Below, piece after piece: positions 49,381 to 61,367 of a stretch of DNA of 64,000 bases (positions are counted from its first letter, which is position 1; every line of letters begins with the position of its first letter). The DNA is taken from positions 3,906,001 through 3,970,000 of the forward strand of contig OU452201.1 of the NCBI GenBank assembly GCA_911728435.2, in the 5' to 3' direction. Made by a program: the position numbers and the translations under genes. The DNA is from Apoderus coryli. Its lineage: Eukaryota; Arthropoda; Insecta; Coleoptera; Attelabidae. Below the pieces are notes generated by a model. It was not told the DNA's origin. It did no database searches and saw nothing but the letters and a program-made list of their open reading frames with translations.

Positions 49381-50964
49381 CTATAAAATTGAATGAACAA
49401 TGTACCTATTTGGTCCACTGTGTGTTACCTAGTTATTATTATTATTGTTAAGTTATATAAAAGTGAAATATAAATTGCTTCCGTTTTAAAATGTTTATTA
49501 CATTAGATTACATTGCACGATTATATTATATTATTTACCACATAGATATATTGAGGTCAACATGTTTACTACGATACATTATTTATAACAACAAAAAATA
49601 TAAAATTATTGATAATAACCAGTTGAACTCTGATATGTGGGTAACATTAACTATAACAATAATAATATTAAACAGAGGACTTGGAAATTTATGTTGTGTG
49701 ATGATGAGATGAATTGCAATCTCATAGCACATCTATCAATGCTTAAATGGCAGCTTGAATGAGTTAAGTTATGTTTAGCGAACCAAATTAAACATATTCG
49801 GTCTAGCCTCAACTAATTATACCTATACAGCTGAAGTAAATAGACTAAATTCTATCGAAAAGTTATTATACCAACCCCATGTCCTCATTTTTGTTTGCTT
49901 GACATTGACATTAGAGGACAACGATAGTAGTAGTAACACGTCATAGAACTGTGCTATTAGCTTAGTGTAAATATTAATCCCTGTAAGGATGTTGTCTAAG
50001 TTCTACCTTTGCAATTCCACCTGACCTTGCATAACAACTCTGAAAACACTGTAAACTAGAAAAAGCTAACCTACCTATATTTTATATAACAAAAGGTTTG
50101 GAGTATAATAATCACACTAATGTTTGTAGGTATATATTTTTAGAAGAAAGAGATACGTAAATACCACAACAAAATAAAAAATAATAAAAGCAAAAAAAAA
50201 TAAATAAAAAAGCACAGTCAGCAAAACCGTTGACTTTCAAATGACCTCTATTGGCACAGAGCGCCGTGTTCTCTCACTACAACTCCATACATGACGTATC
50301 ACGTTCACGTTGTCTCTTTCTTTCTATCGTTCGTGTTCTGTTTATGGATTGTTTGATCTCGCATACCTATATAGTTATATTATGTTTTCATTATATACCG
50401 AATGAAGTATATAGACATATATATCCATCTTTGTCGTCGATTTTATAACGGTAAAGTAACCGGCAATATACCCGCCAATTATTGTTTGTTATTCAAGCGT
50501 TGTTGTTCGTTTCTTCGGTCTGGTTTTAATGAAAATAAATGAAAAAAAGAGAGAAAGAAAATAATGATCACAGAAGTAAAACAACATACCTACCTATTTG
50601 CTATCTACTTGTAATTATTTATCATTTATTATGGTTGTAGGTAGGTATTCTTATAGTGGTAGATAGGTACCTATATAAAATGAAAAATAACTTACAGACC
50701 AAGGATTATGTAGGTACCTACTTAGGTATATAATGTTTATTATATTATGATTAATTAGGTAAGAACTTATTACGTTACAGATCTGGAATTTTTCAAACGA
50801 TTTTATTAATTAAAGTGAATTATTTGCTCTTGGCAACTAAAAAGACAGCAAGTCACCTCTCAAAAAAATGCAGTTTCGTAAGAAACAATTCGAAATTAAA
50901 AATTGCTACCCACTTAAATTTGTTTTACAAAAAGTGTAGGTATCAAACTATTTATTGACATGAT
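49381..50964. other. No gene recognised
   Basis: AT-rich DNA with many TAGGTA/TACCTA motifs. A GC-richer stretch at 50230-50350 includes TGACGTATCACG (CRE-like core TGACGTA) but no exon signal. Confidence 0.4.
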
Positions 50965-50984
50965 CTATACGATATGTAAGGGAT

Positions 50985-51260
50985 GAATAAAATGGGTTAG
51001 AGGGGATGGAATGCATGCTGGAGTAATGTCCTGGGTGAGGCGACGAGTGGTGCGGAAATTTGGAAAGTTGAAAACTTGTCTGCCGCATCCTGGCGTTGCG
51101 TTGCTACTGCCGCTGTTGCTGGATGACAGCACTGCTTGTGTTGCTATAGCAACAAAACTCTTGTGTCGGTCGTAATGAAACTGAATTGGGAAGAGAGAAT
51201 GAGGTGGGGAAAACATAGCCAGACAGCCACAAAGGGTGGTATATATGGGGGGGTGAGTCG
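50985..51260. promoter_or_regulatory. GC-rich promoter-like patch with perfect RFX X-box
   Basis: This patch stands out in base composition from the AT-rich flanks. It contains GTTGCTATAGCAAC (51140-51153), a perfect 14-bp palindrome that matches the X-box bound by RFX transcription factors (GTNRYC-N-RGYAAC), typical of ciliary and sensory-neuron gene promoters in animals. On the minus strand a TTCAGTTTC initiator-like motif lies about 30 bp upstream of it, and a minus-strand reading frame of about 45 codons begins MRQTSFQLSKFPHHSS. Function is inferred from motifs only. Confidence 0.35.
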
Positions 51261-51411
51261 GAAAGCGGGAAATATACTGTTTGGGGGAGATTCCCGGGAA
51301 TATTTTATATATGTCCTAGAAGAACTTCCAAGGACGAGACCTACATATTTCGGTATAAGATTAGTTGGTGTTTGGAAAATGCAATACCTAAATTTTTGGA
51401 TGGATTTTTAA

Positions 51412-52212
51412 AGGAATTATTATACCTATAATTACATACTAGCATTGTGTCTGACGATGCAGTGATTTGATGACGAATACTATCATACAATAAATATATC
51501 AACACCAAGTATACCTAGCAGGCAAAGTAAGTACCTCATAGAATCCAAGTTTGACCTTCAAAATTATGTCGTCTGCAATGGATAAAATCTGCTTATGGGT
51601 ACACAAATCTAATCATCTAATACCTATGTATGATCGCATATTTGGCTCATGCAGTAATTTGCTCGGTAATTTGTTAACTTCAAATAAATAAATAAATAAG
51701 GACAAAATTTCAAAGGCGTAGCACCTATTTATTACCTATCGTAGCTCTAATGATACGAATCAAGTTTGAGACGTAATATTTTTTATTTACATGAAACTGT
51801 AGTGAGCTAATGTCAAAAATGAAATTTCACCATTTTTCGTTGTTTGAAAACCAATAATATAATTGTATACCTATGTATACATATTATGATGACTTAGAAC
51901 AATGAACAAGGTTAAACGACTTTTTCTTTTATTTGTTTATTCTCAATAAATTTTCAATTACGGAAATATTTGTTTAATATTTTTTTATACCTATTTCGAT
52001 TAAGTAAACAATAGCTATAAATTATTTACAATTAAATGTTTCGTTTCATATTCATATTATAGAAACAATGCTTCTGGATAAATCATGCGTCCAATTTATT
52101 TATTATTTGTTGATATTAAAGTACCTATTATGCGATTAAAAATGAAACTGGTACCTACTAGTATTAGATACGAGTGTGGTTTGATGAGTAACGTGACTTA
52201 TAAAGGAAACTG
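51412..52212. other. No gene recognised
   Basis: AT-rich; nothing supportable. Confidence 0.4.
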
Positions 52213-52302
52213 TTTTTTTTTTTTCATTTGATTTTTCTACATAATCTTCTTTTAGTTCAATACATTTAGTCCAATGTGTTTCAAATTTGTTTCCGTTATT
52301 AC
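52213..52302 (-). pseudogene. Mariner transposase C-terminal remnant
   Basis: Minus strand: NKFETHWTKCIELKEDYVEK. The pattern HWxKCIxLxGDYVEK is the conserved C-terminus of classical mariner transposases (here E replaces G). Only the last about 25 codons are left, next to an A-rich tract. No inverted end identified with confidence. Confidence 0.6.
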
Positions 52303-53570
52303 ATTTTTATTTTATTATAAAAACGCATAATGACACTATGAATATGATCAATAATTTACATTCTGAAAAGAGTGCCTATTGTACAAAGTGTACCCAAAAA
52401 TGTGTAGCATATCAAACTTAGGTTTTGCTGTTAAAATGTATTGTATTACTTTAATACAAAATATTATTTTTATGTCAGGCTAATTTCTAACAATATCCCG
52501 ACTGCGGCCATGTCCTGGTTTTGCTATACTAAAAACTGGTCACCTTAAGAACTGGTTTTGAATTATAATTCTTTAATTTGTTGTAAGTTGTTTTAAATTA
52601 TCAATTCTATTTCTGAATAAACTATATATAGTTAGAACAAGCTGATGATACACAAGTCTCTTACTCCTATAAACTTGAAAATCATGCATAGCTTCCACTG
52701 TTATTAATCAGCAGTTTAAAATTTCTAACTTATTTATTGTATTACAATAGTCATTGCATTGCACATTTTTGTCTATTTAATGACCTATTTATTGTCTATA
52801 TCAAAAAATATTCAATTGTTTCTATTGAAATTAGAATTTCTATTTTTCACCATAATTTCCAAAACCACATACATAATTGTTATAACATTTAAATAACACA
52901 CAGTATTTTACATCAATTATAAATAATAATGCTATTTAAAATTCAAACAGAAAGCCTTAGAATTTTTTTTAAAATTAAGTAGTATATTTCATGTGGTAAG
53001 TGATAATAAACAATTTTAAAACTTCTACGAATTTCCAGTATACATATACTTAATAAGACAATAATATATTATGTTATGCATAATAAATTAAATGTTAATT
53101 TGTTTATTTATTTTGCAGGTGAGTAGGTATTTAACATAATAACTAGTTTTTATGGATTTCAACTAATTAGGTACGTCATTTTTTAACAAATATCTATTTT
53201 AAAAGTCACCTTTGTAACAAAATGATAATTTAACGAATAGAAACAATAAACATACAGGTACCTCGGATTCATATAAGGTATAATCTGTAAAAGTTTTAAG
53301 GAATTATATTTTCTACTATTTGCTATTTCCCTGTTGAAATTGGAATTTTCTTATAATTATACACGGTGGTATTCAGTGTATAATTATTAGGTATGTAAAT
53401 ATTTTAAACAACGGTTCCAACTTAGATAGGTATTTTATTGTTATATATGGAATTCAAAATGTTTAATTTGTTTTAAATTTGCAGATTCAGCCATGACTTA
53501 TTATTATTATTTTAAATAAGAGTACCAGAAAAAGACAGGGAAATCCCGCAAGGGATTTCTTGTTTAACAA
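52303..53570. other. No gene recognised
   Basis: AT-rich; nothing supportable. Confidence 0.4.
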
Positions 53571-54250
53571 TAATAAAACATGTATTCTTATATAGACGCT
53601 GTATCAAAAATACTGTATCGAATGATATTCTTAAATTGATATATTTTGGTCTGATACAGTCTACTTTAATGTATGGTGTTATATTTTGGGGGGGAGCGAG
53701 TGGGACAGCGAGGGTGTTCAGAACTCAAAAAAGGATCATCAGAGCGATGCAGGGAATCTCTCAAACTACTTCCTGTAAGGACCATTTTAAAAAATTAAAG
53801 TTAATGACATTCCCTTCACTCTACATGTACGCACTTATAGTACATATAAAAAAAACAAAATGAAATAGGTATTGCCTAAATCTGAAGATATACATAGTCA
53901 CAATACTAGAAATAAAAATAACTTGGTATTACCATTCTCCAGATCAACTACTGGCAAAAAGAACCCTAACTACATAGGTGTTTTAAATGTTTCAATAAAA
54001 TTTTAAAAATACAAAAGTTTCAAAACATTTCTATTAAAAAATTGAAACTGGAGCTGAGAACCTTTTTTATAGAGAAATTTTTTTATACAGTAGACGAGTT
54101 TTTAAATTATACTAATGAATAGTTTTAAGTCCCGAATTATAGCGGGTTATGTATGAATATTATTGTTTTTGTGTTGTATGTAATATTATTGACTATCCCA
54201 TAATGTGACATGTCATATTGTTATCATTCTGAGGAGCAAAGAATAAAAAA
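53571..54250 (+). pseudogene. Jockey-like LINE 3' fragment, second copy
   Basis: IYFGLIQSTLMYGVIFWGGA and TARVFRTQKRIIRAMQGISQ and TSCKDHFKKLKLMTFPSLYM align with YFGLVQSTMAYGICIG..., QKKIIRTM and CKTHFKMLNIMTLPCLYM of the 17.5 kb copy. LPFSRSTTGKKNPNY and the FYTVDEFLNY-like end follow in shifted frames. It starts after the RT palm and ends near 54250 in AATAAAAAAAATAAATAA. The two copies differ substantially, so they are separate old insertions of one family. Confidence 0.8.
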
Positions 54251-54279
54251 AATAAATAAATAAATATTCACTCTAATCC

Positions 54280-54622
54280 TCTACCAAAACGAGTTTCAGC
54301 CCGCGTAGATCTTCAAAATACTTCCCAAATCGTCAATTTTTTCATTAAAGTCATTAAAAAAGAAAAAAAATGTGTGTGCTTTCTTATAGAATCTACTCGC
54401 CTAAACAACACACTAACATACAATGCTCTGCTGCCTTTTCGAAATTATCGCCATCATCCACCACATACTCATTATTCGCGCAATAGCGTAATTAATCCGA
54501 AACATATTTACACCCAACACATGTGCAGACGCTTAATTAAACACAAACTTAATTTCACCAAGTTTATTTTACGTAATAAATCTGTCGTTAGTTTTTCTGA
54601 TTCTTTAAAGTCCATGTTGTAA
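54280..54622 (+). other. Possible LINE C-terminal remnant, uncertain
   Basis: A reading frame (54374-54622) contains LTYNALLPFRNYRHHPPHTH and SRNSVINPKHIYTQHMCRRL. The R-N-Y-R-H and NS.IN patterns recall C-terminal regions of LINE proteins, but no diagnostic RT motif is present. Confidence 0.2.
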
Positions 54623-54863
54623 GAAAAGATTCAAAAATGTCAATACGAGAGTTTAGCAAAACATGACCAACCGCCAATATAACCGTTATTTTGTCGCTTG
54701 GTCAAGTTATGTTTAATCATTATTATCAATTAATCAGTTGAGTAGATCCTTGGCAATATTGGACTATCATTAAATTTTTGAATATAACGGTTGTTGTGTT
54801 TTGTGCCTGGTGTTAAAAATAATGCAGAGAATAGTAGCTTTATGCCGGAGAAAAATATATAAA

Positions 54864-55075
54864 GGTAAGTTTATATGAAAAGACAACGCATTGGCGTTAC
54901 TATCTTGTATAAATTTCATTGTATCGTCTTTTTTATTAATTATTATTCTACGTTTGAAAATTTCAATTCAAAACAAAAAAGACTATACCTACAATGAAAT
55001 TTATACAAGACAGTAACGCCAATGGGTTGTCTTTTCATCAAAAATATTGCAATTATTGTAATAAACTTACCCTTA
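54864..55075. repeat. Inverted repeat (hairpin), about 70-bp arms
   Basis: The left arm GGTAAGTTTATATGAAAAGA followed by CATTGGCGTTACTATCTTGT is mirrored by the right arm (read inward) GGTAAGTTTAT, then AAAAGACAACCCATTGGCGT. The right arm has a 25-bp insertion. The centre near 54940-54975 is AT-rich. The arms contain the GTAAGT donor-like sequence at both outer ends. Confidence 0.75.
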
Positions 55076-55129
55076 TAGATAATTATTATTGATTTGTAAA
55101 CCTTTGTAAAACACGTAATCGAACACAAA

Positions 55130-55960
55130 CTAGACCTCTGTACAGGGTATCCAATGGAAATATTTCTATTACTTTGAAATTGCACTTCCTCGCATACCCA
55201 TCAATATTGTCTTTTATAAACGACAGATTTGGCTTTATAATTTGGGCATCCACACTGCTAAAGAAAACAAGGCTCATTGCTACCTATGGGTGGAAGGTGA
55301 AGCTGGACGTGGAGCTCGCAGGAAGTTTGTTCATGCTTATAGAAGTATATTATGGAAAATCAGGATATGCAATCGTGTAAATATCTTATTCCGATAGCTG
55401 TGGGGGCCAAACAGAAATATCAAGGTGGTTTTAATGTTAAAAGCTGTTTCGGAAGTACATCCATCTTTGCAGAAAATTATCACGCGTTTTTTGGTATCAG
55501 TTTTCTCCCTAACGATACCGATTTTGGTGATATCGAATGTGCCCTAATGTTACAACCGACTATAATCCCCAGATGATTACCTCAATATTATGAAAGCATG
55601 CAGAAAGAAAAAACCTCTAATTATTCACAAAATGAAGCAAGAAGATTTTTTGGAACTTCTGGCTTAGAGAAATCTATCGTGAATAGAAAAACAGATATTG
55701 AAAATCAAAAAGTTAATTGGCTGAACATAAGAGAGATTCAAATGAAACACCCATTCAAGATATTTGTAAAGAAAGACAGGAAATCGAAATCGATTTAGCA
55801 AAAAAAACGGGGAAGACCTTCCTTCTTAGAAGTGCCAAAATTCAAATTATGCTAATGCATAAGCGCCAAAAATGGCATATAGTCAAAGTATGCAAACCTC
55901 AAACATGCAGGATGCACAAAACCAATAAGCGACCAAACGGCTTTTTTGTTCACAAAACGT
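55130..55960 (+). pseudogene. Transposon-type protein relic (DUF7869-like), many frameshifts
   Basis: Pieces in successive frames: YKRQIWLYNLGIHTAKENKA, CYLWVEGEAGRGARRK, SDSCGG immediately before (next frame) PNRNIK, HPSLQKIITRFLVS, LPNDTDFGDIECAL, PDDYLNIMKACRKKKPLIIH, and NRKTDIENQKVNWLNIREIQ. This order (Y-R-Q-W-Y-N-x-G-I-H, D-x-C-G-G-Q-N-R-N, D-x-D-F-x-x-I-E) matches a multicopy insect and cnidarian protein family of unknown function that I associate with the DUF7869 group; it is probably transposon-encoded. The D, D and E-containing motifs hint at a DDE-type nuclease (inference). No terminal repeats found. Confidence 0.55.
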
Positions 55961-56564
55961 ATATTTTTTATATTATCATGATAAAACTGCGAAACTAATT
56001 TCTCTTTAGTACTTTTGATCTCCATATAAAACTTGAAGTCAATCTGATGGACTGTTTTTTTTTTTAGAAAGCTTAATAACTAGAAGTCGTTTATCTATAT
56101 TCGTTAAAATGGCGCTTGGTCATGTTATGCATAACGCGGTCCAATTATGAAACTAGATTTAAAGAAAATAAAAATTTGAAGTTACTACGAACAAAAAAAA
56201 GTATCGGACTAAGATTGTATTATTATGTCAATATAAAAATGTAGAATCAACAGAAAACATTAAATTAAAATCTTTCAAAAAGCTCGTAACAAATTCGTTA
56301 ATTGACGAAAGTTTGTCCATCTTGGAAATGTATAATTATTTATGATTGAAGAAATTGTTTTTTTTTTCTTAAACTATACATATTATGATCATATCAATGA
56401 TATAACCTTTTTTTGCAAACCCATATAGTGACTTCATAATATTGAAACAAATTTAACTTAACATAAAATTGCTAACTCGATAGGATTCATGTTTGATGGC
56501 CGGTTTATTTGAAGTATGTAAGTAGTTAATACTTCTGCAATTTAATTTACTTTTTAGACAAAAA

Positions 56565-56757
56565 GACAAGTTTAAGACGACATGGCACCATCCAAGGTCT
56601 AAGCACTGGCAGTTGCTCGACTACACAATTGTTCGCGCTCGTGACTGACATGAAGTAAAGAGCACCAAAGCTTTAACGAGGGCTGATGACGGCTGGCCTG
56701 CAAAACGACCAAACCAACAACAGGGAAGGGAACCAAGGCGAAAGCTTAATAGAAAAA
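56565..56757 (+). pseudogene. LINE endonuclease-domain fragment
   Basis: One frame reads DKFKTTWHHPRSKHWQLLDY then TIVRARD, a stop, HEVKSTKALTRADDGWPAKR. This matches the C-terminal end of the apurinic-type endonuclease of many LINEs (TTWMHPRSxHWHLLDYVLVRRRD...VxxTKAxxGADGWTDHRL). D-H at the catalytic SDH position has been lost and a stop interrupts it. Fragment of 64 codons, preceded by a TTTTTAG that mimics a splice acceptor. Confidence 0.75.
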
Positions 56758-56843
56758 AAAAACTTAAGATTGGTTCAGGAACCGCTTCTTACAATTTAAA
56801 AGCATTAAGTAACTAATAATAAGAATAATATTGACTGACTTAC

Positions 56844-56958
56844 CTTTGTCAGGCGGTTCTGGGGAAAGTCCACGTTCTGCTACAGCCAATAACCGGGCGG
56901 ATCTTGATTTTCTCGTAATGCCATTATTACTGTTGTTTAAACCACGGATAACTCGATT
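56844..56958 (-). CDS. Candidate host-gene internal exon, 115 bp
   Basis: Minus strand. A strong acceptor (TTGTATTCTTTACAG, up to 56959) precedes AATCGAGTTATCCG, and a perfect donor GTAAGT begins at 56843. Between them one frame is open: NRVIRGLNNSNNGITRKSRS, then ARLLAVAERGLSPEPPDK plus one extra base, phase 0 in and phase 1 out. The segment is richer in G+C than its surroundings and has a basic, Ser/Asn-rich, probably disordered composition. I do not recognise the protein. Neighbouring exons of the same gene are not evident within the window, implying large introns. Confidence 0.5.
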
Positions 56959-56973
56959 CTGTAAAGAATACAA

Positions 56974-59900
56974 TAATACAATACCTATTATGACAATAGT
57001 ATTTCCTTAAAGACACATTAATACAAGTTTGAGTGAGAAAGGCCCAAACTTGCTTGCTTGCCACAACACGTAACCGGCAGATAACTCAGCCTAATAGTGA
57101 AGTCCCACAAGTAAGGTATGCAGTGCAATTTCAGCTATCTCTGATTGATGTATATGATTTTAATAAAAGCACACCTACGACACATATACCAATCTTTTAA
57201 AAAAAACATTCCTTACGTACATTAAACGAAATTAGTGTTATGTTGGTGTTGGGCAGTCAAGTCACGATAGACAACTTCTCAGAACATCATTTAATTCAAG
57301 GTGATGCCTTTAATATTGTTTTATGTTGTATTCTTTTCTGACTGGTTTGCTAAATATGTTGAATGATAAATAATAAAATAATTTAACAACCAGTGTAACA
57401 TACAAACAAATAGGTATAAGTATCTTGCGATGGGAGAGACGTGTTTGAATGCGAACACTGTACAAGAAAACAAGTCAGTATCTATTTTATGCCCACATAA
57501 ATATTTAATAAAAAAAAACTACCCAACTAGATATGGACATACAACATGTACCAGTTTCTTGTAATAGGCACATACATTGAGAGTTCTGTTGTATTAAAAA
57601 TCCATCCAATTCAGTGATATATGGACGTAGTCTTGATTTTGCAAAGGTAAAACGATCACAATATCAACTAGTAAAGTAAACCCCAACTAAAATAACCAAG
57701 ACTCACAAAGAATCTACAACAAATTTTATAAATAATTCTGTTTTATAAAGAAATTAATGTTTGTTACAGGTTCACGATAAAATCCTATAAATTACAGTTG
57801 TAATAAATATTGAAACATGTACTTTATCGATTTTCTTTCAACTCCATTTTACCTACCATATATTATATGCCTCTGTTGATTGTTTTTTTTTTCTATCGCT
57901 TCTCCCTTTTGTGTTTCGGTCCCTCTTTTATATATACCAAACTACGTTTATATACAAAATAACTTCTACCCCTTTTTTTGTTCTGTTTTTAAATATCATT
58001 AAATATTTAGATCAATATTACACAAGAATTTTCCTTCCTGCTTTTAATTAAAATTCTTTGTATCTCAAGCAGGTTTCATTTGAAAATATTTCTCAAATAT
58101 ACCTAGTATCCTTTATGATGATAAAGATTCCACAAGAAGCACTCGAGAGTTAGAGCCAAAATTATTATTGCAATCACAATTAGGTAACGTAACTCTCAAC
58201 AATAAAGGGCAAAGCCAGAAAGTTTTGAGTTGTATTATACCACAGCCTTCTCAAGTCATTAAACAGTATATTTGGCAACGTTGAGTTCCAGTCGATTTGT
58301 GTATGTGTAGTATTTACAAATATATCGTCGTTACAATACCGAATAAAATAAAACCAACTTAAATCTGATTAGTATTACTAATATGGAAGTTTCCGTAATT
58401 TAGGTTTTTTAAGTTAGTGTTAAGTCTAGTTTTTAAGTACTTTAATTTAGACAATTCTAGTTTTAGATAAATTAAATACAACATGTAATTGGGAATTTAT
58501 CCTGTAGTTGTTGATTATAAATAAATAAATAAATTGTTAAAAAAAATAAAGTGGTAGAAGCTGCGGCATACTGTTTGTCGTATACCTAAGAGGTGGAAGT
58601 GAAGAAGAGCAAAATAGCAAACTAACACAGGGATAGAAGACTCAGAAATATTCAGTCAATGTAAAGACTGAATCTCAAGCTCTGATTTTATAGTCAAAAC
58701 AAAGCACGAAGAACAAGAAAGTCAAGCTTAAGAGGGAATTAAATCAGCTTATTACGTTAAGGAGACAGGAATCATACATATAATAAAGAAGATTTCATGA
58801 TGAAAACCTCATTCGTCAGTCCCCACCGCCATGCAATATAAACTAGTACGAAAACTAAACCAAATTACCGAAACCTTGTTGATAGAGATCAAACTACGAT
58901 CCAGCTAAAGCAGCAGATTTCCTTATAATAATAGGAAAAATTAGAAGAACGAATTAATGTAAGCAGACGAAATTGAGACCTTCTTTTGGGATAGCTCGTT
59001 TTAGTGGGAATTAGCTGAGACAGTCGAGCTGCAAATGCATTTCGTCTATAAAGAAATGGAAATTTTATCACCTTTCACACTTACTTATCGTCTGATACCT
59101 ATCAGACTGTAGTCAATAGTCAATACTCGCAAATATTAGAGTGTCCCTTGAATATTAAGTATATTAAACTGATTCGGATGAAGTGCTATAATACTCCGCC
59201 CATGACAGTTGGCAATGCGATTGGTGCAATAGGCATTATGCAAATATTGATTTAACTGTTTGAATATTATAAAAGGGAATACATTTCCGGAAATATTTTA
59301 TCGCAATATATAATATTATGTATTTGGATCGTAAGTACCTAAATGATATAAAAACATGATTGTAGCTCGTTTAATAACAGATAAACATACCTAGTGCGAG
59401 CTTTTCAAAATTACAAGTGTTTATATTTACCTAACATGCTTAGATATGCCTGACAAACTTCCTCTTGATGGTTTAAAAAAATTGATTGTAAAAGGGCTAT
59501 CATCATACAGCTTTCGTAGATATAATAAATAGGTAAGCCTTACTCAGATGCACCAGTTTCAATTCTAAATGACATTTTCAATCGTTAAGTCAATAGCTAC
59601 TTATATTATGAACGCGATCTATCTAATCTTGGTTCAACGGCAATCATTCATTATCATGAATCTGGTAAACAATTTCAAAATTATCTGACGTGGTCGCTAA
59701 TCATGGGGAGACCCCGTAAACATCCAGTCCAACAAGTTTTAGTTTGGGTACGTATAGGCGTATTTCTTCTCAAATAGGTACAAGAATGTAATGCCGGCAC
59801 GATATTTGATTGATTGAACAATTAACACAACCAATTATTGTCAACAAATGAGCTTCTAAAATACTTAGCTAGGTAGGTAGGTAGGAGACACCAGAAAACT

Positions 59901-60560
59901 AAGCCATAGGTCCTGCGAAAGGATTGATCATTAACATCAAAACTTTTCAGACAAACCCCGTATGACAGGAAGCACATGTAAAAAATTCTCATGATTTTTT
60001 TTTTGTAATTTCCTACGAGGATACAATCCTGGAAATCTCGAAGAACGTTATAATAATACCTAAACCATGGTAGGTATCTATCTATATAATTTCCTCTTTA
60101 TTTGGTACCTATAATACGAATTTAAACTGATTTGGTAAAAATAAAGTAATTTTTCATAAATAAAACTTCAAAGAGGATCCAAAACTATTTTCAACTCAAT
60201 AACAAAGACGACGAAAATCAAAATACATTCAAATAATCCTTTTAGCCAAATGTTATAGGAAGACATTTTGTGAATCACTTATTTCGCGATGATAATAAAC
60301 CTTAAACCTAATACCTATAATAAAATAACTCGTTAGGGACTTACTAAATCACTAAGAAATCACAGTTAACAAACTTTTGAACAATAACTTAAATTAAAAT
60401 AGTCTTTGAAATTATCTCTTGTTTAATTCACTTAACACCACATTAAAGTAGGTACATATTCTAACATCACAGAAACATTTAATAGTGAGAACATAAAATC
60501 CCACAAAAACCGAAACTCACAACAACGCGAACCGTTATCGTGTCCAAACCATCGCGAAAA
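56974..60560. other. No gene recognised
   Basis: AT-rich DNA with TAGG runs near 59.87 kb. Reading frames such as 58889-59071 have no coding character. No repeat ends were recognised. Confidence 0.4.
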
Positions 60561-60659
60561 TGCTTAATTAGTTGAAGTTGAAAAGCATCATGTTATCTTT
60601 GTTGAAATTATATTTATTTTCTGCAAATTTGATAGAATTGCCTTTGCTAAAACAGTACA

Positions 60660-60840
60660 ATCTACCAGAGCCCAGACAAATTATTGAAAGAGGAGATGGC
60701 GGGTTGAATGCTTTGGGGTGGGGGAACACGCACGACAAACAGCGCAACAGAGACATTACCGTGGCGTTTATGCTATAGACAGAGATAGAACCAATCACCG
60801 GCCCTATACTCGCGACGCGCTGTTGTCGATTAGTGTTCTC
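60660..60840. promoter_or_regulatory. GC-rich patch with CCAAT box, possible promoter
   Basis: A short GC-rich island. On the minus strand it has a GATTGGTT (inverted CCAAT) box at about 60788-60797 and CpG-rich sequence. It lies upstream of the minus-strand exon at 56844-56958, which would fit a promoter for that gene, but no first exon can be shown. Confidence 0.2.
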
Positions 60841-61276
60841 TATATATACAATACAGTGCGATTTGAAATCTACCTGGAAAAAATATTGTCGAGATACAAA
60901 ACAAATAAAATTCATACATACACCTACGCGATATTGATGTTTTAACTTATTAATTTACTAGTTGATTATTCGAGGCATTGGCTTTACCGAATCATAACAA
61001 AAACTATTGCGTATAGATTATGCTGTCAAAGGAATGGTATATGATATTCTCTAATCGTGCTTTTAAGATAGGCAGGTTGTGCATTATACCTTGGAAAATT
61101 TTCTTGGGTCATCAATTTATCACAAGACCCTGGGAAATTTTTTTTATAATTTAAAAGAGAGCATTACTCAATTCGCATAGCCTTGCTTAAATGTTGTCGA
61201 TTATACTTTAAGCAAGTTTGGAACGTTTAAAACGACACACAAAATATGCTTTATTTAAAGTTCGAATTAATCCTAG

Positions 61277-61367
61277 GCAGCTTCAAATGACATAGCTGAA
61301 GGAAACCTGAGGGCCCTGGCTGGAAAAGAAGGAAACCTTGCAAAGGTTGCTACAAGATCTTACGAGA
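61277..61367 (+). CDS. Candidate host-gene internal exon, 91 bp
   Basis: Acceptor AATTAATCCTAG ends at 61276 and donor GTAAGT begins at 61368. The enclosed frame reads AASNDIAEGNLRALAGKEGN then LAKVATRSYE plus one base, phase 0 in and phase 1 out. It is about 48% G+C within DNA of about 30%. EGNLRALAGKEGNLAKVA has a short internal repeat, EGNL-x-A/K. I do not recognise it. The opposite strand from the 56.8 kb exon implies a second gene. Confidence 0.45.

Noticed and set aside
52620..52660. AAGCTGATGATACACAAG as another hammerhead
   Set aside because: No GAAA and no pairing stem follow the CTGATGA heptamer.
58560..58800. Purine-rich stretch resembling an exon
   Set aside because: All frames are broken by frequent stops and there are no paired splice sites.
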